64,000 bases of DNA from Globisporangium splendens. Lineage: Eukaryota; Oomycota; Peronosporomycetes; Pythiales; Pythiaceae. Position 1 is the stretch's first letter. Every line of letters begins with the position of its first letter. Shown here in pieces: positions 42,328 to 52,944 of the stretch. The stretch covers positions 25,617 to 89,616 of the forward strand of contig VFIW01000149.1 of the NCBI GenBank assembly GCA_006386115.1, given 5' to 3'. The notes under the pieces are model-generated. The model was not told the origin of the DNA. It did not search any database and worked only from the letters and a program-made list of their open reading frames with translations. Made by a program: the position numbers and the translations under genes.

Positions 42328-44988
42328 ATGGACACGCCGTGGGACCGCGACGACCTGCAGCTCCTGGTCACGGCGTGGCGCCACGTCGCGATGGAGACAG
42401 CGGGACACGGTGCTGAGGAGCTCGACAGCCGCATTTTCCTGCAGTTCCTGCTGCTCGACGGCGGCGATTCTTCCCGCGAAGGAGCGAAGATCCCGAGCAC
42501 CGCGAAGACGGAGAAGGCACTCGTGGAGCACAAAAATGCTCTCATCGAGAGTTTCCATTTCATTGTGAGCTTCAACAAGACACCGCACAACCCGAGCTGG
42601 TTCACACTCAGCGATAAACAGAAGATGAAGGCCGTGGAGCAGCTCTTCACGGGATCGTGGTTCATCCACCTCGACCAGGAACTGTTTGCCGAACTGGACT
42701 TGGTCACGACGATGACGAATGCGATGTCAACAAAATCGGCTATGCCAGTGACTGAACCGACGTCGTCTTTGTCTTCTGCCATAAACTCAATGAAAGCCGA
42801 GAATGCGACGCATGGCTCCGCGGAGTGCAAGCAATCGACAGTGCCGGATCAGCTCGTGAAGCTTCAGGGTACACATCAATTAGTGTATCGTCCGTACTGG
42901 ACGAAAGCAGAATTCTCGCACATTTTGCAAGCCTGGGAAGAAGCTCTTGACACAGCGCTTGCGCCGGGCAAGAATGCGCTCGACTTAAATTTGCGGGTGT
43001 ACAATCGCTTCTGTGATCTCTTGGGCAGCAACACCAGACGGATTCAACCAGCGGTGCAAAGGAAAATTAAAGCGTTCCGGAAAACCTACGACATCATTTC
43101 GCGGTTCCGTCAAGAAGAGACTGAAAACTCGCTGACCGCAGACTGGTTCTCCTTAAGCAGAACAGAGAAGGCAAAATACGTGAAAATATTGAACTACAAG
43201 TGGCATAACTATGCGGATATCGATGCGGACAAGTTCGTCACGCTGAAGAGAATCATCTCAAAGGAAAGGGAGCTAGCTGATAGGGATGATCCGACCCAGC
43301 AACCTGAAGCGCTGGACTCAGATGGCGATGACAAGTACGATTTCACAACTGGTCGTACGAAACGTGGCTGCAAGAATTGGTCTCGAGAGGAGCTATTGAT
43401 GCTTCTTCGTGCTTGGCGGATTACTACAGAAAGTTCCCCGATTTCTGGTGAAATGATCAGCGAGTTTGACAAACGCATGTTTGAGCAATATCGAGTTCTC
43501 GCGGGTGGCAAGCTGAAACGAAGACCTCATGCAATGGTTAACAAGAAAGACGCGCTGATGCATTCGTATCATTTTATCTTGGAGTACAACCAGAATCGCA
43601 TTGAGACAAGTGAAGGTGGGACAAAGAGCGAACCGGATTGGTTTTCATTGAGAAAATCCGAGAAGAGGAAGATTGTGGCCGAGAAGTTCGCCAAGTTTCA
43701 GTTTATCTACATGGACGAAGAGATGTTCGGTGAGCTAGAGATCCTTGCGGGCCAGGAAGAGAGATCGACGATGCGTAAACGAGTTGGTGGTGCCTGGTGG
43801 AGTGACGACGAGCTCCTTCTCCTCCTGAGAGCCTGGCATGGCGCCCTCATTGGTCCAAGAAATTGCAGTCTGAAAGACAGTATCTATAAGTGTTTCGTGG
43901 AGCTGTGTCGTGGCAAGGAGGTGAGGACAGCGATGGCTGTTGCACAGAAACACAATTATGTGCTGGAGTCGTACGAATTTATCTCCAGCTACAACCTGAA
44001 AAATGAACGAGATGCTCGAAGCGATGAACCAAATCGAGATTGGTTTTCTCTGCCAAAACCGAAGAAAAGAGAGGAAGTCGTGAAAGCGCAGATCAGTTGG
44101 AATCATTTCGTGGATCTCAGCGAAGACATAGTGCACACGATCGAGCTGATTCTTCATTGCACCCAAGAGCCTAGAAATGATCAAGAAACGGTTCTCGCTA
44201 AGCTAGACGAGCTCGATTCAAAGAAGACTGACTCGACTCTGGCGATATCTCAGTCTGAAGGTAGTATCAACACTGCGATTTATAGTGACACCAATATGAA
44301 ACTACCGTCCTTAAAGGAAGGAGATGGTGAGAGAAAAAACGCACTGGCAGCGGTTGGGGATCTGCGCGCAGAAGAAGACAGCGCGAACGGTGAAGCTTTG
44401 GCGGGAGCTGATTGCGGTAGGGGGAAGAGAAGCGACAGCGAGACGGAATCTGAGCGGTATGACAGCGAGGGCGGAAGCGAAACAGAAGATGAGAGCGGCG
44501 ATAAAGAAGACGACGACATTAGTGACAGCCAGATCGTCGACACCGAGCAGGACAAGGTGGCAGCGAAAGTTTCTTCGAGTAAGCACGTCCTTGTAGAGAG
44601 CATATCGGCGATTGGTGATGTTGCAATGCTATGCCAGATCCCTGCTCAAGACTTTCCTGAGAGAATACCCACCGCAAATGAACGAGCACATGCTGGCAAT
44701 GAAAGTGCTCAAGAAGCACAGAAAGTTTCTTCGCCAAACAGGAATCAAGGTTCGGATCCTGAAATCACCGATGTGATCGAAATCCTCGATAAACAGGTAC
44801 ACAATCTGAACGCAATGATGCAAAATATGTTGGAAGATCGAGACAGGAAGCGGAAGTTCAGGAGCGAAGAAAGAGAAGCAATCAAGCTGAAGCGGTTGGA
44901 GATGCAAGAAGGGTGGGAACGACAACGACGCACAAGGCTTGCCGATCGAGAAAAAGATCGCCTCTTCTTGAGAGAGTTGCTCCAGTAG
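42328..44988 (+). CDS. Multi-module Myb/SANT-like family protein, member 4 (4 modules)
   Basis: 886 residues from ATG 42328, intronless. Four modules: W5-128 (PWDRDDLQLLVTAW, IESFHFIVSFN, SWFTLSDKQK, HLDQELFAEL); about 191-315 (YWTKAEFSHILQAW, LRVYNRFCDLL, DWFSLSRTEK, DIDADKFVTLKRI); about 350-475 (NWSREELLMLLRAW, FDKRMFEQYRVLAGG, MHSYHFILEYNQN, DWFSLRKSEKRK, MDEEMFGELEIL); about 490-612 (WWSDDELLLLLRAW, LESYEFISSYN, DWFSLPKPKK, DLSEDIVHTIELI). An acidic Ser/Asp/Glu linker follows. The C-terminal coiled coil starts ILDKQVHNLNAMMQNMLEDR and ends LFLRELLQ. With member 5 it has the most modules in the array. Confidence 0.88.
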   Translation: MDTPWDRDDLQLLVTAWRHVAMETAGHGAEELDSRIFLQFLLLDGGDSSREGAKIPSTAKTEKALVEHKNALIESFHFIVSFNKTPHNPSWFTLSDKQKMKAVEQLFTGSWFIHLDQELFAELDLVTTMTNAMSTKSAMPVTEPTSSLSSAINSMKAENATHGSAECKQSTVPDQLVKLQGTHQLVYRPYWTKAEFSHILQAWEEALDTALAPGKNALDLNLRVYNRFCDLLGSNTRRIQPAVQRKIKAFRKTYDIISRFRQEETENSLTADWFSLSRTEKAKYVKILNYKWHNYADIDADKFVTLKRIISKERELADRDDPTQQPEALDSDGDDKYDFTTGRTKRGCKNWSREELLMLLRAWRITTESSPISGEMISEFDKRMFEQYRVLAGGKLKRRPHAMVNKKDALMHSYHFILEYNQNRIETSEGGTKSEPDWFSLRKSEKRKIVAEKFAKFQFIYMDEEMFGELEILAGQEERSTMRKRVGGAWWSDDELLLLLRAWHGALIGPRNCSLKDSIYKCFVELCRGKEVRTAMAVAQKHNYVLESYEFISSYNLKNERDARSDEPNRDWFSLPKPKKREEVVKAQISWNHFVDLSEDIVHTIELILHCTQEPRNDQETVLAKLDELDSKKTDSTLAISQSEGSINTAIYSDTNMKLPSLKEGDGERKNALAAVGDLRAEEDSANGEALAGADCGRGKRSDSETESERYDSEGGSETEDESGDKEDDDISDSQIVDTEQDKVAAKVSSSKHVLVESISAIGDVAMLCQIPAQDFPERIPTANERAHAGNESAQEAQKVSSPNRNQGSDPEITDVIEILDKQVHNLNAMMQNMLEDRDRKRKFRSEEREAIKLKRLEMQEGWERQRRTRLADREKDRLFLRELLQ

Positions 44989-45532
44989 TAAAAATGGATG
45001 AAAATATTGTTCTCGGTGTACAATTATGCTATTTTCCTTATTTGGGGCTCACATGTCTTTGCTTTAGTTGCATCGCGCTACTATGACTGTCACAATTGGC
45101 TTGGGACGTAAAAAGATTACCAACTGACAAAATGCTATCTTCGATAAACAGCAAAAATGTTGGACTCGCTCCTACCTAGACGTAGACAACCTGCGATGCA
45201 TACTTTGAGAGTTGTCATATTCGGTTAAGACAACCGCGGTGTCGACGAGCTATATTGTGAGGTCATTTCCGTCTCTCCAGCTCGACAGGTTTGCCGCGAA
45301 ACGCGTTACTACTGCTACTTCAGCACGACAGGAAACGAGAGCGATGAAGTTGAAGCTCTGACACATGGCTCACAGAGAAACAACACATATATCACAGATA
45401 AATAATACTTTCAAATGTTTGGAACAAAGAGCTGTGTTTCTGTGAATACTCTTACATTCGCATAACTGACAGTCCAAAGGCTCCGAGTCTCGAGTCCATC
45501 AGAACAGTTATTTAACATTTCCGAAACACGTC
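44989..45532. other. Spacer between members 4 and 5
   Basis: About 540 AT-rich bases between two genes read in the same direction. No gene is seen. Confidence 0.4.
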
Positions 45533-48268
45533 ATGGCACGACGGAAGCGCAGGACACCAAGGAGGCGCACGCCTCAGCCCTTCTGGCTCCGCGACGAGCT
45601 CCTGCTGCTGCTGCGCGCATGGCGGGACGTCCAGGGCGACGACGGAGACGCGTCGTCATCGCTCCCTACGTCCGTCGGTGCTGCGTCTGGAGATGCTGGC
45701 GTTCCTCCAGCGCTTAATGGAAACCACGAGAAGGAGGGATCCACACTTCTCCTTGATGCGCAACTCGAGACTCGCATCTACGAGCGATTCTGCGTGCTGG
45801 AAAAACATAATGGTCCGAATTCGACGAAGCGATCTAAGTCTGAGGCCCGGATCCAGCTTCGTGACCTCGTTGCAGCGCTCACGACAATCTCGGCGTCTCA
45901 GAAAGACTGTGCTGCTGCTGCTGCTGAACATGAACAGTCATGTGATGACGTGGATTCAGAGTTAATGGAGTTATTCGAGGAGATAAAAAGCAGGAAGAAG
46001 CCGACGGATGTGCCGTCGGTAAGCAGTCGGGACGCAGTTGAACGCTCTGGGACGACGCCTGTCACGACCGAAGTATCAAGTGATGCTCCAGCGACGAAAG
46101 AGGAGCTCATGCTGTTTATTTCAGCATGGCAGACCGTACTGGATGGACTAACTGCAGTGACCGAAGATGCGATGGCAAGCGTTGACGTTGACGCTTACAT
46201 CTTGAGGCGCTTCCAGCTCTGCAGTTTCGCGAGGAGAGCGCCTGAAGTGCTGTTGCAGTGGAAGCAGGCGATGCGCGACACATACGAGAGACTCTCCAGG
46301 TTCCAATTGGAAAATGACGACCGGGACTGGTTTGCGCTTAGCGCAAAGGTGCGATCGCTCATCCAAGCGACATGGGAACTCCGTGAGCGCGACGACAACG
46401 CAGCTGTTGTGGACATGGATCGAGACATGTTTGATGAACTCACGGCGCTTTTCGAGAAGGAGCGCGAATTGGAATTGAAGCAAGAACGAGCGAAGTCTAC
46501 GAATCCGATGTCAGAGCATACTATGGGACAGCACGTTGCGGAAAGTGAAATCGTGGAAGATGGTCTGCGTGGTGGTAATGCTGTCGTTGATGAAGGCGCA
46601 CTAGTTGGCACCAGTGAAGGAGGTGTCGGTTCGGCAAGTAAGCGGAAACAGCCAACTTCTGAACACATGGAAGAAACACCAGCGCGCAAGAAAGGCAAGC
46701 TGAATATGTCTTCTTCAACGAGCTCTTCCTCAACACCTACAGATGACGCATCCGAGCTTGTGGTAGGTTCAACGTGGACTCGCAGCCAGCTACTGACACT
46801 CCTCCGTGCTCACCGCGAGATGAGCCCTCGTGAAGCTGGCGAAAATCTGGGGAACTTTGATGATCGCATCTTCAAGCACGTGCTTTCTCTTGACAGCAGC
46901 TTGGCAAATCGAACACAGCGGAACATGGTCGATCACAAGCGAAAGATTCTTCAGTCTCGTGAATTTATTGCTGATTTCAATAATAAGGAGCACTGCAATG
47001 GAGCGGGGCCATCAACGGAGAGCAAGTCCTGGTTCTCTTTAACTCAGAAGGAGCAAATGAAGGTCGTGAAGAGCAAATTCTCGAGACCTCAGTTTGTGTT
47101 CCTTGATGAAGAACTGTACGATCAATTGGATGCCGTTGCTGGTGCAAATGAGCTTTTATCGGATGCCGAATGGAGCGACCAGAAATCACCATTAGCGATG
47201 ATGTTGAGTGCGTGGCGCGAAATGCTCGCAGTCTCGCCTCGAAGGTCAAGCGAGACAGAAGACTCTTTTCTCGGCTTCTTCTTACAGCGCTATAGTTCGC
47301 TCAGTGCTGGCAGCCAGATGCAAACCGACAACACCATTTTCCAGAAAATGAAGCAGCTCCGAGCAACATATCACACTGTCCTGCAGTACAATAAAACAAA
47401 GCAAGCTGAAGCAGCGGGTGCGGACTCGTGGTTCTCTCTGCCAACAAAGGAGAAGTACGACGAGATCGTCTCGAACTGGAGCAAGTGGAAGGATTGCGTG
47501 AGAATTACGCGCGACATGTTTGACACTTTGGCGTTGATCATCACAAAGGAGCAGAGCCGGAATCAAGACGCGGCATCAGTGCAGTCAACGGCGAGTGTAT
47601 CTGGAGATAATGCGGCTGAAATGCAGCAAAATGGACACTTATCACCAACACCAGCGAGTCCTTCAAAAGACCCTCAAATCGAAAGCGAATTCAATATGCA
47701 GCCAAAAGAAAAGAGTTCTTTACCCAGCCACGCGGCGGTGTCCAACGATGAATCATCTCAAAAAACCCCAGTGGTTCCTGCTGCACCTCAGGCTGATGAC
47801 TATCTGAAAAAATCTGACGTCGAGAGTATCTCACTTAATACTCACGTTTTGGACAACGCTGCCGAACGTACAGCGTACGGAATAGCCGACAAAGATGTCG
47901 CGAATGAACACGCCAATTCAACTCTCGATGACCCCTCAAGCAACATTTCCGAGCAAGAGCCAACCAGCTTTTTACGTGTGTCTGGGAACCAGTATCCGGC
48001 GACGCACCATGATTCTACCCCTGAACAACGTACACTACTTGAAATGATCAGTCATCTCGACCACCAAGCCACACAACTTGGAGTCTTGATCCAGCAACTC
48101 CAAGAAGAAAAAACTGCTGCGCGAGAAGAGCGACGTCGAGAGCGACGAGAACGAAAACTGCAACGAGTGGAACAGCGAAAACTGGAGTCAGCGAGAAGAC
48201 GAGAAGAGAGATTGCTCGAGAAAGAGAAAGATCAAAAGCTATTAAGAGAGTTGTTCGGGAAGAAGTGA
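45533..48268 (+). CDS. Multi-module Myb/SANT-like family protein, member 5 (4 modules, first one degenerate)
   Basis: 911 residues from ATG 45533. It opens with a basic stretch, MARRKRRTPRRRTPQP, a likely nuclear localisation signal. Module 1 (from W18, FWLRDELLLLLRAWRDV) keeps helix 1 and TRIYERFCVL but lacks the WF helix. Module 2 starts near 187 (KEELMLFISAWQTVL, DWFALSAKVR, DMDRDMFDELTAL). Module 3 starts near 415 (TWTRSQLLTLLRAHREM, DDRIFKHVLSL, SREFIADFN, SWFSLTQKEQ, FLDEELYDQLDAV). Module 4 starts near 546 (EWSDQKSPLAMMLSAWREM, SWFSLPTKEKY, TRDMFDTLALI). A linker and a coiled coil at about 840-911 (LDHQATQLGVLIQQLQEEK to KLLRELFGKK) follow. Helix 1 of module 1 is highly conserved in DNA with members 3 and 6. 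Confidence 0.88.
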   Translation: MARRKRRTPRRRTPQPFWLRDELLLLLRAWRDVQGDDGDASSSLPTSVGAASGDAGVPPALNGNHEKEGSTLLLDAQLETRIYERFCVLEKHNGPNSTKRSKSEARIQLRDLVAALTTISASQKDCAAAAAEHEQSCDDVDSELMELFEEIKSRKKPTDVPSVSSRDAVERSGTTPVTTEVSSDAPATKEELMLFISAWQTVLDGLTAVTEDAMASVDVDAYILRRFQLCSFARRAPEVLLQWKQAMRDTYERLSRFQLENDDRDWFALSAKVRSLIQATWELRERDDNAAVVDMDRDMFDELTALFEKERELELKQERAKSTNPMSEHTMGQHVAESEIVEDGLRGGNAVVDEGALVGTSEGGVGSASKRKQPTSEHMEETPARKKGKLNMSSSTSSSSTPTDDASELVVGSTWTRSQLLTLLRAHREMSPREAGENLGNFDDRIFKHVLSLDSSLANRTQRNMVDHKRKILQSREFIADFNNKEHCNGAGPSTESKSWFSLTQKEQMKVVKSKFSRPQFVFLDEELYDQLDAVAGANELLSDAEWSDQKSPLAMMLSAWREMLAVSPRRSSETEDSFLGFFLQRYSSLSAGSQMQTDNTIFQKMKQLRATYHTVLQYNKTKQAEAAGADSWFSLPTKEKYDEIVSNWSKWKDCVRITRDMFDTLALIITKEQSRNQDAASVQSTASVSGDNAAEMQQNGHLSPTPASPSKDPQIESEFNMQPKEKSSLPSHAAVSNDESSQKTPVVPAAPQADDYLKKSDVESISLNTHVLDNAAERTAYGIADKDVANEHANSTLDDPSSNISEQEPTSFLRVSGNQYPATHHDSTPEQRTLLEMISHLDHQATQLGVLIQQLQEEKTAAREERRRERRERKLQRVEQRKLESARRREERLLEKEKDQKLLRELFGKK

Positions 48269-48797
48269 CTTAGCGGATCCCAGTTTTGAAGTACGTTCCT
48301 AGTCGGGAAATACAGATGACCTGAAGCTGGCAGAAGCTGTCTGAAGAGCTACTGATGTGAGGCTCCATCGATGGTCCACACTTTCCATGTTCGCAGTCCG
48401 TTGGATCACCGCACCGCACGAATGCGAGGCAAAAGATAGACCATCGAGCGAGCTAACTCACCGGAACTAGCAGCCATTTGGCGTTTACCTGTTGCAAGAC
48501 AGATCTTGGTAGGTCTCGATTCCCCCCAACTGAAACTATGGAGAGCAATCGAGACAGTGAGCCACCGTAGCCGAGCTCACCTTAGCTACTTCGAAGTATT
48601 GATTTTAGGTTTCTTCAGCTTCGCTGGTGAGTGTGGGCAGCATCCTCAGGCACATTTCGCTAGATAATTCCAATAAATTGCACTCACCACATCTTGATGC
48701 TTTAAATTAGTTCATTACCATACAACTGCGCTTCGTTGACATACCAATCAGCAATAATACTACAGCCTCACGCAAATTGGTTCAAGTCGAGCATGAT
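48269..48797. other. Spacer between the convergent ends of members 5 and 6
   Basis: About 530 bases; both neighbouring genes end here. No gene or clear terminator is seen. Confidence 0.4.
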
Positions 48798-50927
48798 TCA
48801 CCGCCGCGTCGTGTCTCGGTCTCGCTTGAACTGCTCTATCATTTGCTTCCTTTCTGCTCGATCTCTCTGCATTTCTTCCAGAAATCTCCACCGCTCCTCG
48901 CGATCGCGCTTGTACATTGCTTCGCGAAGCTCTCGCTCCTCTTTGATCTCGGCGCGCATTTGGGTCGCCAGCATGCTCAAAAACCGGGCTTTCTCCTCGA
49001 GGATGTTAATGACATTGAGCACATCGGAATCCAGTCTCCGTTTCTTCTGCGCTCGTGAACCGCGCTTGAGAGAGTCCGCGGGAGAGGTTTTGTCTTCACT
49101 TCTCGGGCCGCTATCATTTCCAAACACACTTTTGGCTGGTGAAGAAAACGCTTCCGATTTTTCGGGCGAGACTGGAATAAAGGGAATGGAACGCGAGCTT
49201 GATTTCCTTGGAACTCTTGCAGTCCACACCGTGCAGCCAGTATCGCTATCAATAATGCTTTCTCTCTCCGAGCTTGAACTCCCTGAATCGTCATCTGAGT
49301 CATCATTGTGTATGGACATTCCGTCATCACCCATCATATAATCGCTCGCATCCGGCATCTGCACCAACTTTGATGACGGGATGTCTTCGCTGATCATCGT
49401 GTCACTGAAGCTGCTGGTGAGACTATCCGCCGAATGATGCGACGGTGAGTGCGTCTGCATTGCGTTACTTGATGCTGGTTCTATGAAGTCGATAGGCTCG
49501 TTCTGGATTTGCCGGATCTTGTCAACCATGCCAAAGATCTCTTTATCCATCGCGACATAATAGCGAGAAGTTTGGTTATCCGCCGTCTTGGTGATCCTCA
49601 AAATCTCGCTTTTGCGCTTTGACTCTCGCAGTCTGAACCAACTTTTTCGTTCCATTCCCTCGTTGTTGTCCTGTGACTCGGTCTCTGCCATACTGTTGTA
49701 ATCGGCAATGTGCTTGTGCATGAGCACCAGGTACCTGATCTGGCGAAGTACATCTTGGAAACTTGCGCCTTCGCACAAGCTGCAGAACTTTTCATAAATA
49801 AGTGTATCTACTTCTTCTTTCGAGATCCCTGCCATGAACGTCACATCGTCCGCTATCTCGTGCCACGCGTGCAACAGCAAGATGACTTCATCTCGGCTCC
49901 ACGTAAAATCTTCATCTACCGTCGTAGGATCAGCAGCGTCACGAGATATCTTGACCGATCGCTTCACGAGTCCCTCCATCATGCGAAAACTGTCTTCATC
50001 GAAATACATGAAGCCTCTATTGGAATGAAATGGGTCCGCTGCGACGAGCTTGTTTTTCTCTGTCTGGCTCAGTGCAAACCAGTTCGCTGCTTTATTTCGC
50101 TTCGCCTTGTTGAATCTGGAGATGAACTCGAACGAGCGCCGCATCACACACCTCTTCCACACAACCGACCTCTTGGTTCTGAAGCTGCTGTCTGCATCCT
50201 CGCAGAGCTCTGTGTAGCGTTCGTAGACACGCTGGTTCAGCGCTTTAACGCTCTGCAACGGCTTCTGGCGACTTTCCGCGTCCTCGACGACATCCTGCCA
50301 TGCACACAGTAATCGGTCTTGCTCCTCCTCTTCCCAGGGGCCGCCCATGTACGATTCCTCCGCCTGTAGCACTTTATGATTGTCGCTTTCGCTGTCCTTA
50401 TCTGGAACCGCCATCCGCACTCTCGGCTTCGTCCTGTTCACTTTCATGGTCTCATCACGCTTATAGGCACCGCTTTCCGTAATCCGATGCAATTCAGCGA
50501 AGATCTCCCTGTCGACCATTATGAGCGTCGAGATCACGCCAACGTGCACGACGTCGGTCACGCGCTCTTTCCGCGAGTTGAGCGAGAGCGAGAACCAGAG
50601 CCGCACGCGCGTGCTTCGCGCTTCGTCATTAAAGTCGCAGATGAAGCGGTAGCTCCACACGAGCTTGCGGACCTTGTCAGTGATCGATGTAGGCGATCGA
50701 TGCGCGCTGCTGCTGTGCTTCCTGTCCTTCTTGGCGAGCGTGTGGAAGCGCACGGCGAGGCGTTCGTACAACACGTGCATGGAGCTCTTGACCGTGCTCT
50801 CGCGGCGCTTGGGCGGCGAGGGCAACACGTCACGCCACGCGCGCAGCAGCAGCAGCAGATCGTCGCGGCTCCAGAGACCGTACGGCGGCGCCGCGTCTGG
50901 CGCCTTCGCCTCGCGTCGCGTCTTCAT
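48798..50927 (-). CDS. Multi-module Myb/SANT-like family protein, member 6 (3 modules)
   Basis: 709 residues from ATG 50927 (MKTRREAKAPDAAPPYGLW); the frame is open farther upstream but has no ATG in a better place. Modules: from W19 (LWSRDDLLLLLRAWRDVL, WSYRFICDFN, LWFSLSLNSRKE, MVDREIFAELHRI); near 196 (PWEEEEQDRLLCAWQDV, NQRVYERYTELCE, SFEFISRFNKAK, NWFALSQTEKNK, YFDEDSFRMMEGL); near 342 (TWSRDEVILLLHAWHEI, IYEKFCSLCEG, HKHIADYN, SWFRLRESKRK, AMDKEIFGMVDKI). After a Ser/Asp-rich linker the C-terminus is a coiled coil, ILEEKARFLSMLATQMRAE to MIEQFKRDRD. It is inverted relative to its neighbours. Confidence 0.88.
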   Translation of the reverse strand: MKTRREAKAPDAAPPYGLWSRDDLLLLLRAWRDVLPSPPKRRESTVKSSMHVLYERLAVRFHTLAKKDRKHSSSAHRSPTSITDKVRKLVWSYRFICDFNDEARSTRVRLWFSLSLNSRKERVTDVVHVGVISTLIMVDREIFAELHRITESGAYKRDETMKVNRTKPRVRMAVPDKDSESDNHKVLQAEESYMGGPWEEEEQDRLLCAWQDVVEDAESRQKPLQSVKALNQRVYERYTELCEDADSSFRTKRSVVWKRCVMRRSFEFISRFNKAKRNKAANWFALSQTEKNKLVAADPFHSNRGFMYFDEDSFRMMEGLVKRSVKISRDAADPTTVDEDFTWSRDEVILLLHAWHEIADDVTFMAGISKEEVDTLIYEKFCSLCEGASFQDVLRQIRYLVLMHKHIADYNSMAETESQDNNEGMERKSWFRLRESKRKSEILRITKTADNQTSRYYVAMDKEIFGMVDKIRQIQNEPIDFIEPASSNAMQTHSPSHHSADSLTSSFSDTMISEDIPSSKLVQMPDASDYMMGDDGMSIHNDDSDDDSGSSSSERESIIDSDTGCTVWTARVPRKSSSRSIPFIPVSPEKSEAFSSPAKSVFGNDSGPRSEDKTSPADSLKRGSRAQKKRRLDSDVLNVINILEEKARFLSMLATQMRAEIKEERELREAMYKRDREERWRFLEEMQRDRAERKQMIEQFKRDRDTTRR

Positions 50928-51411
50928 CGACGGTCGCCTCGTCTTGATCCTTGTCGGGTGCTGCTGCAACCCCCCATTTCGGCGCCAATTAATCACCAGT
51001 CGCAATTGAACCGAGACACATGACTTGTGATTGGCTTAAAATAGATATTTGGGGTAAGATGATTGGATGACATTCGATGCATGACTTTCAAAATTGATAA
51101 GGAAAAGATAGAATGAGGACGCTTTTGGACGAAGAATGTGATCGACAGATGAGGAAGCGTTTGCAAAAAGGAGGTACGAGGACAAGCATTGCTCAGTGAC
51201 CTAGGCAACCAGCTATCGACAACTCAGGATCTTTTTGATCGGTCCACGTGAAGATATACGCTATTCCGAGATTGCGTCCAAATTTAAAAGCCACGTTGCC
51301 AATAACGAGCGCGTACCACTCACTCAATTCTACTCCCATTTAGCAGATCGCAATTCTCGACACTTCAAAACTTGCTGGATCTGCAAGAGGAATCTCGAAT
51401 CATCTTGGATC
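50928..51411. other. Spacer between member 6 and the ankyrin gene
   Basis: About 480 bases between two minus-strand genes. It should hold the promoter of member 6. No gene is seen. Confidence 0.4.
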
Positions 51412-52944
51412 TCAGAGACTTCGCGGAGCCAGGTTCTTGTATCTGTTCACATACAAAAACTTGACGACTTCTTCGTGTCCTTCCTCCATGGCATGCCGCA
51501 GCGCCAAGATCGAGCACCCTTCGGTTCGATTTTCGTGCAGAAATTTGACGACCTCTAAATGGCCACCAGCTGCGGCCAGATCGATCGCGTTTGTCGTACA
51601 CCCTTCCTCGCGGTTGGCGTGGAGGAATCGAACGACATCGAGATCTCCCTCTGCTGCTGCGCAATCCATCGCTGCTGTGGAAAAACCAGTCGGACGATGC
51701 TCGTGAAGGAATTGCACCATTTCCAGGTAGGTATTTCTTGCTTTCCACTTGGTTCCTCGATCTGAGAATCCTTCTGTGCGGTTTGCATGCAGGAATTTGA
51801 GAACCTCCAAGTGGCCATTGTCTGCGGCATCGTCCATCGCTCTGGTCGTGCACCCTTCAGCACGATTTTCATGCAAGAACTTGACGATCTCGACAAATCC
51901 GTTGCCCGCAGCACCATCCATCGCATTTCGAGTGCACCCTTCAGGACGATTCTCATGCAAGAACTGGACAATGGGAAAGTTGCCGTTCTTGGCGGCACGG
52001 TCCATCGCGGCCATCAAGCATCCTTCGGTGCGATTTTCATGCAGAAACTTCACGATGTCGTAGTAGCCGTTAGCTGCCGCACCATCCATCGCGTCCCTTC
52101 CGCAGCCTTCGGAGCGGTTTTCATGGAGGAACTGGACAACTTCTAGATGTCCGTTTGTCGCAGCAAGATCCATCGCCTTTGTCGTAAACGCGTAATTGTG
52201 TCCATGGATCCATCGAACGACTTCCAGGTGGCCGCATCCAGCGGCATGCGCGATATCCTCGCCGGTCAGCTTGATGCTCTCTTGGGGACAATGGCTGTAC
52301 AACCACTCGAGAAGCTCGAGATCTGGGCAGATGCTGTTCCCATCCGTATCACAAGACGCAGTGACCGCTGTCTTCATCAGATCGACCTCCCACTCCCACG
52401 TCGGATCCACCGTTAGCGTCTGCACCAACCACTGGAGCAGCGCCAAGCGGTTGTACGCAACGGCACAACGCACGACGTCGCAGAACTGGAGTTTCCGGAA
52501 GCGATGGAGCACCTCTCGCTGACCCCCGATCATTTTCAGTACCTTGGCATCGTTCTCAATGATCGCAGCGTGCGTGAAAAAGCCGTTGCCTCTGGGAAAT
52601 TTGTCACGACGGAACGGATCCACATTGTACTTTGGCTTCTCGTCCTCGCCACCCTCGCGGATGTACTCGATGAACTCCCTGATGAGCCACGGGATGCCGT
52701 CCATGATGGCCGTGATGTTGCCCCAGAGCTTTGGGTTTGTCAGCACTTGGAACGCGAGCGACGATGACGACGACGACGACGAAGTGGGAGGCAGCGTGCG
52801 CGTCTTCTTGCTCACGTGGTGGGTACCATACGCATCGCAGGCGTCTGGCGCATCATCAGAAAATGGTGAAGGCGGTGGATTCGCTGGGGAAGCGCTCACA
52901 GCGGCGTCCATGTTGCCGGCGTTGCGGATTGTCGTCATTCGCAT
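51412..52944 (-). CDS. Ankyrin-repeat protein with near-identical repeats
   Basis: 510 residues from ATG 52944 (MRMTTIRNAGNMDAAVSAS). The N-terminal third has a Ser-rich stretch and a predicted globular part (LAFQVLTNPKLWGNITAIM). From about residue 230 there are about ten ankyrin-like repeats of 33 residues or less, with the core AMDLAATNGHLEVVQFLHEN followed by R-x-EGC. Repeats differ by few residues, unlike old ankyrin arrays, and oomycete genomes are known to carry many such proteins. They probably bind other proteins; no catalytic domain is visible. It is not homologous to the surrounding family and starts about 210 bases from the start of pseudogene copy 7, reading the other way. Confidence 0.88.
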   Translation of the reverse strand: MRMTTIRNAGNMDAAVSASPANPPPSPFSDDAPDACDAYGTHHVSKKTRTLPPTSSSSSSSSLAFQVLTNPKLWGNITAIMDGIPWLIREFIEYIREGGEDEKPKYNVDPFRRDKFPRGNGFFTHAAIIENDAKVLKMIGGQREVLHRFRKLQFCDVVRCAVAYNRLALLQWLVQTLTVDPTWEWEVDLMKTAVTASCDTDGNSICPDLELLEWLYSHCPQESIKLTGEDIAHAAGCGHLEVVRWIHGHNYAFTTKAMDLAATNGHLEVVQFLHENRSEGCGRDAMDGAAANGYYDIVKFLHENRTEGCLMAAMDRAAKNGNFPIVQFLHENRPEGCTRNAMDGAAGNGFVEIVKFLHENRAEGCTTRAMDDAADNGHLEVLKFLHANRTEGFSDRGTKWKARNTYLEMVQFLHEHRPTGFSTAAMDCAAAEGDLDVVRFLHANREEGCTTNAIDLAAAGGHLEVVKFLHENRTEGCSILALRHAMEEGHEEVVKFLYVNRYKNLAPRSL

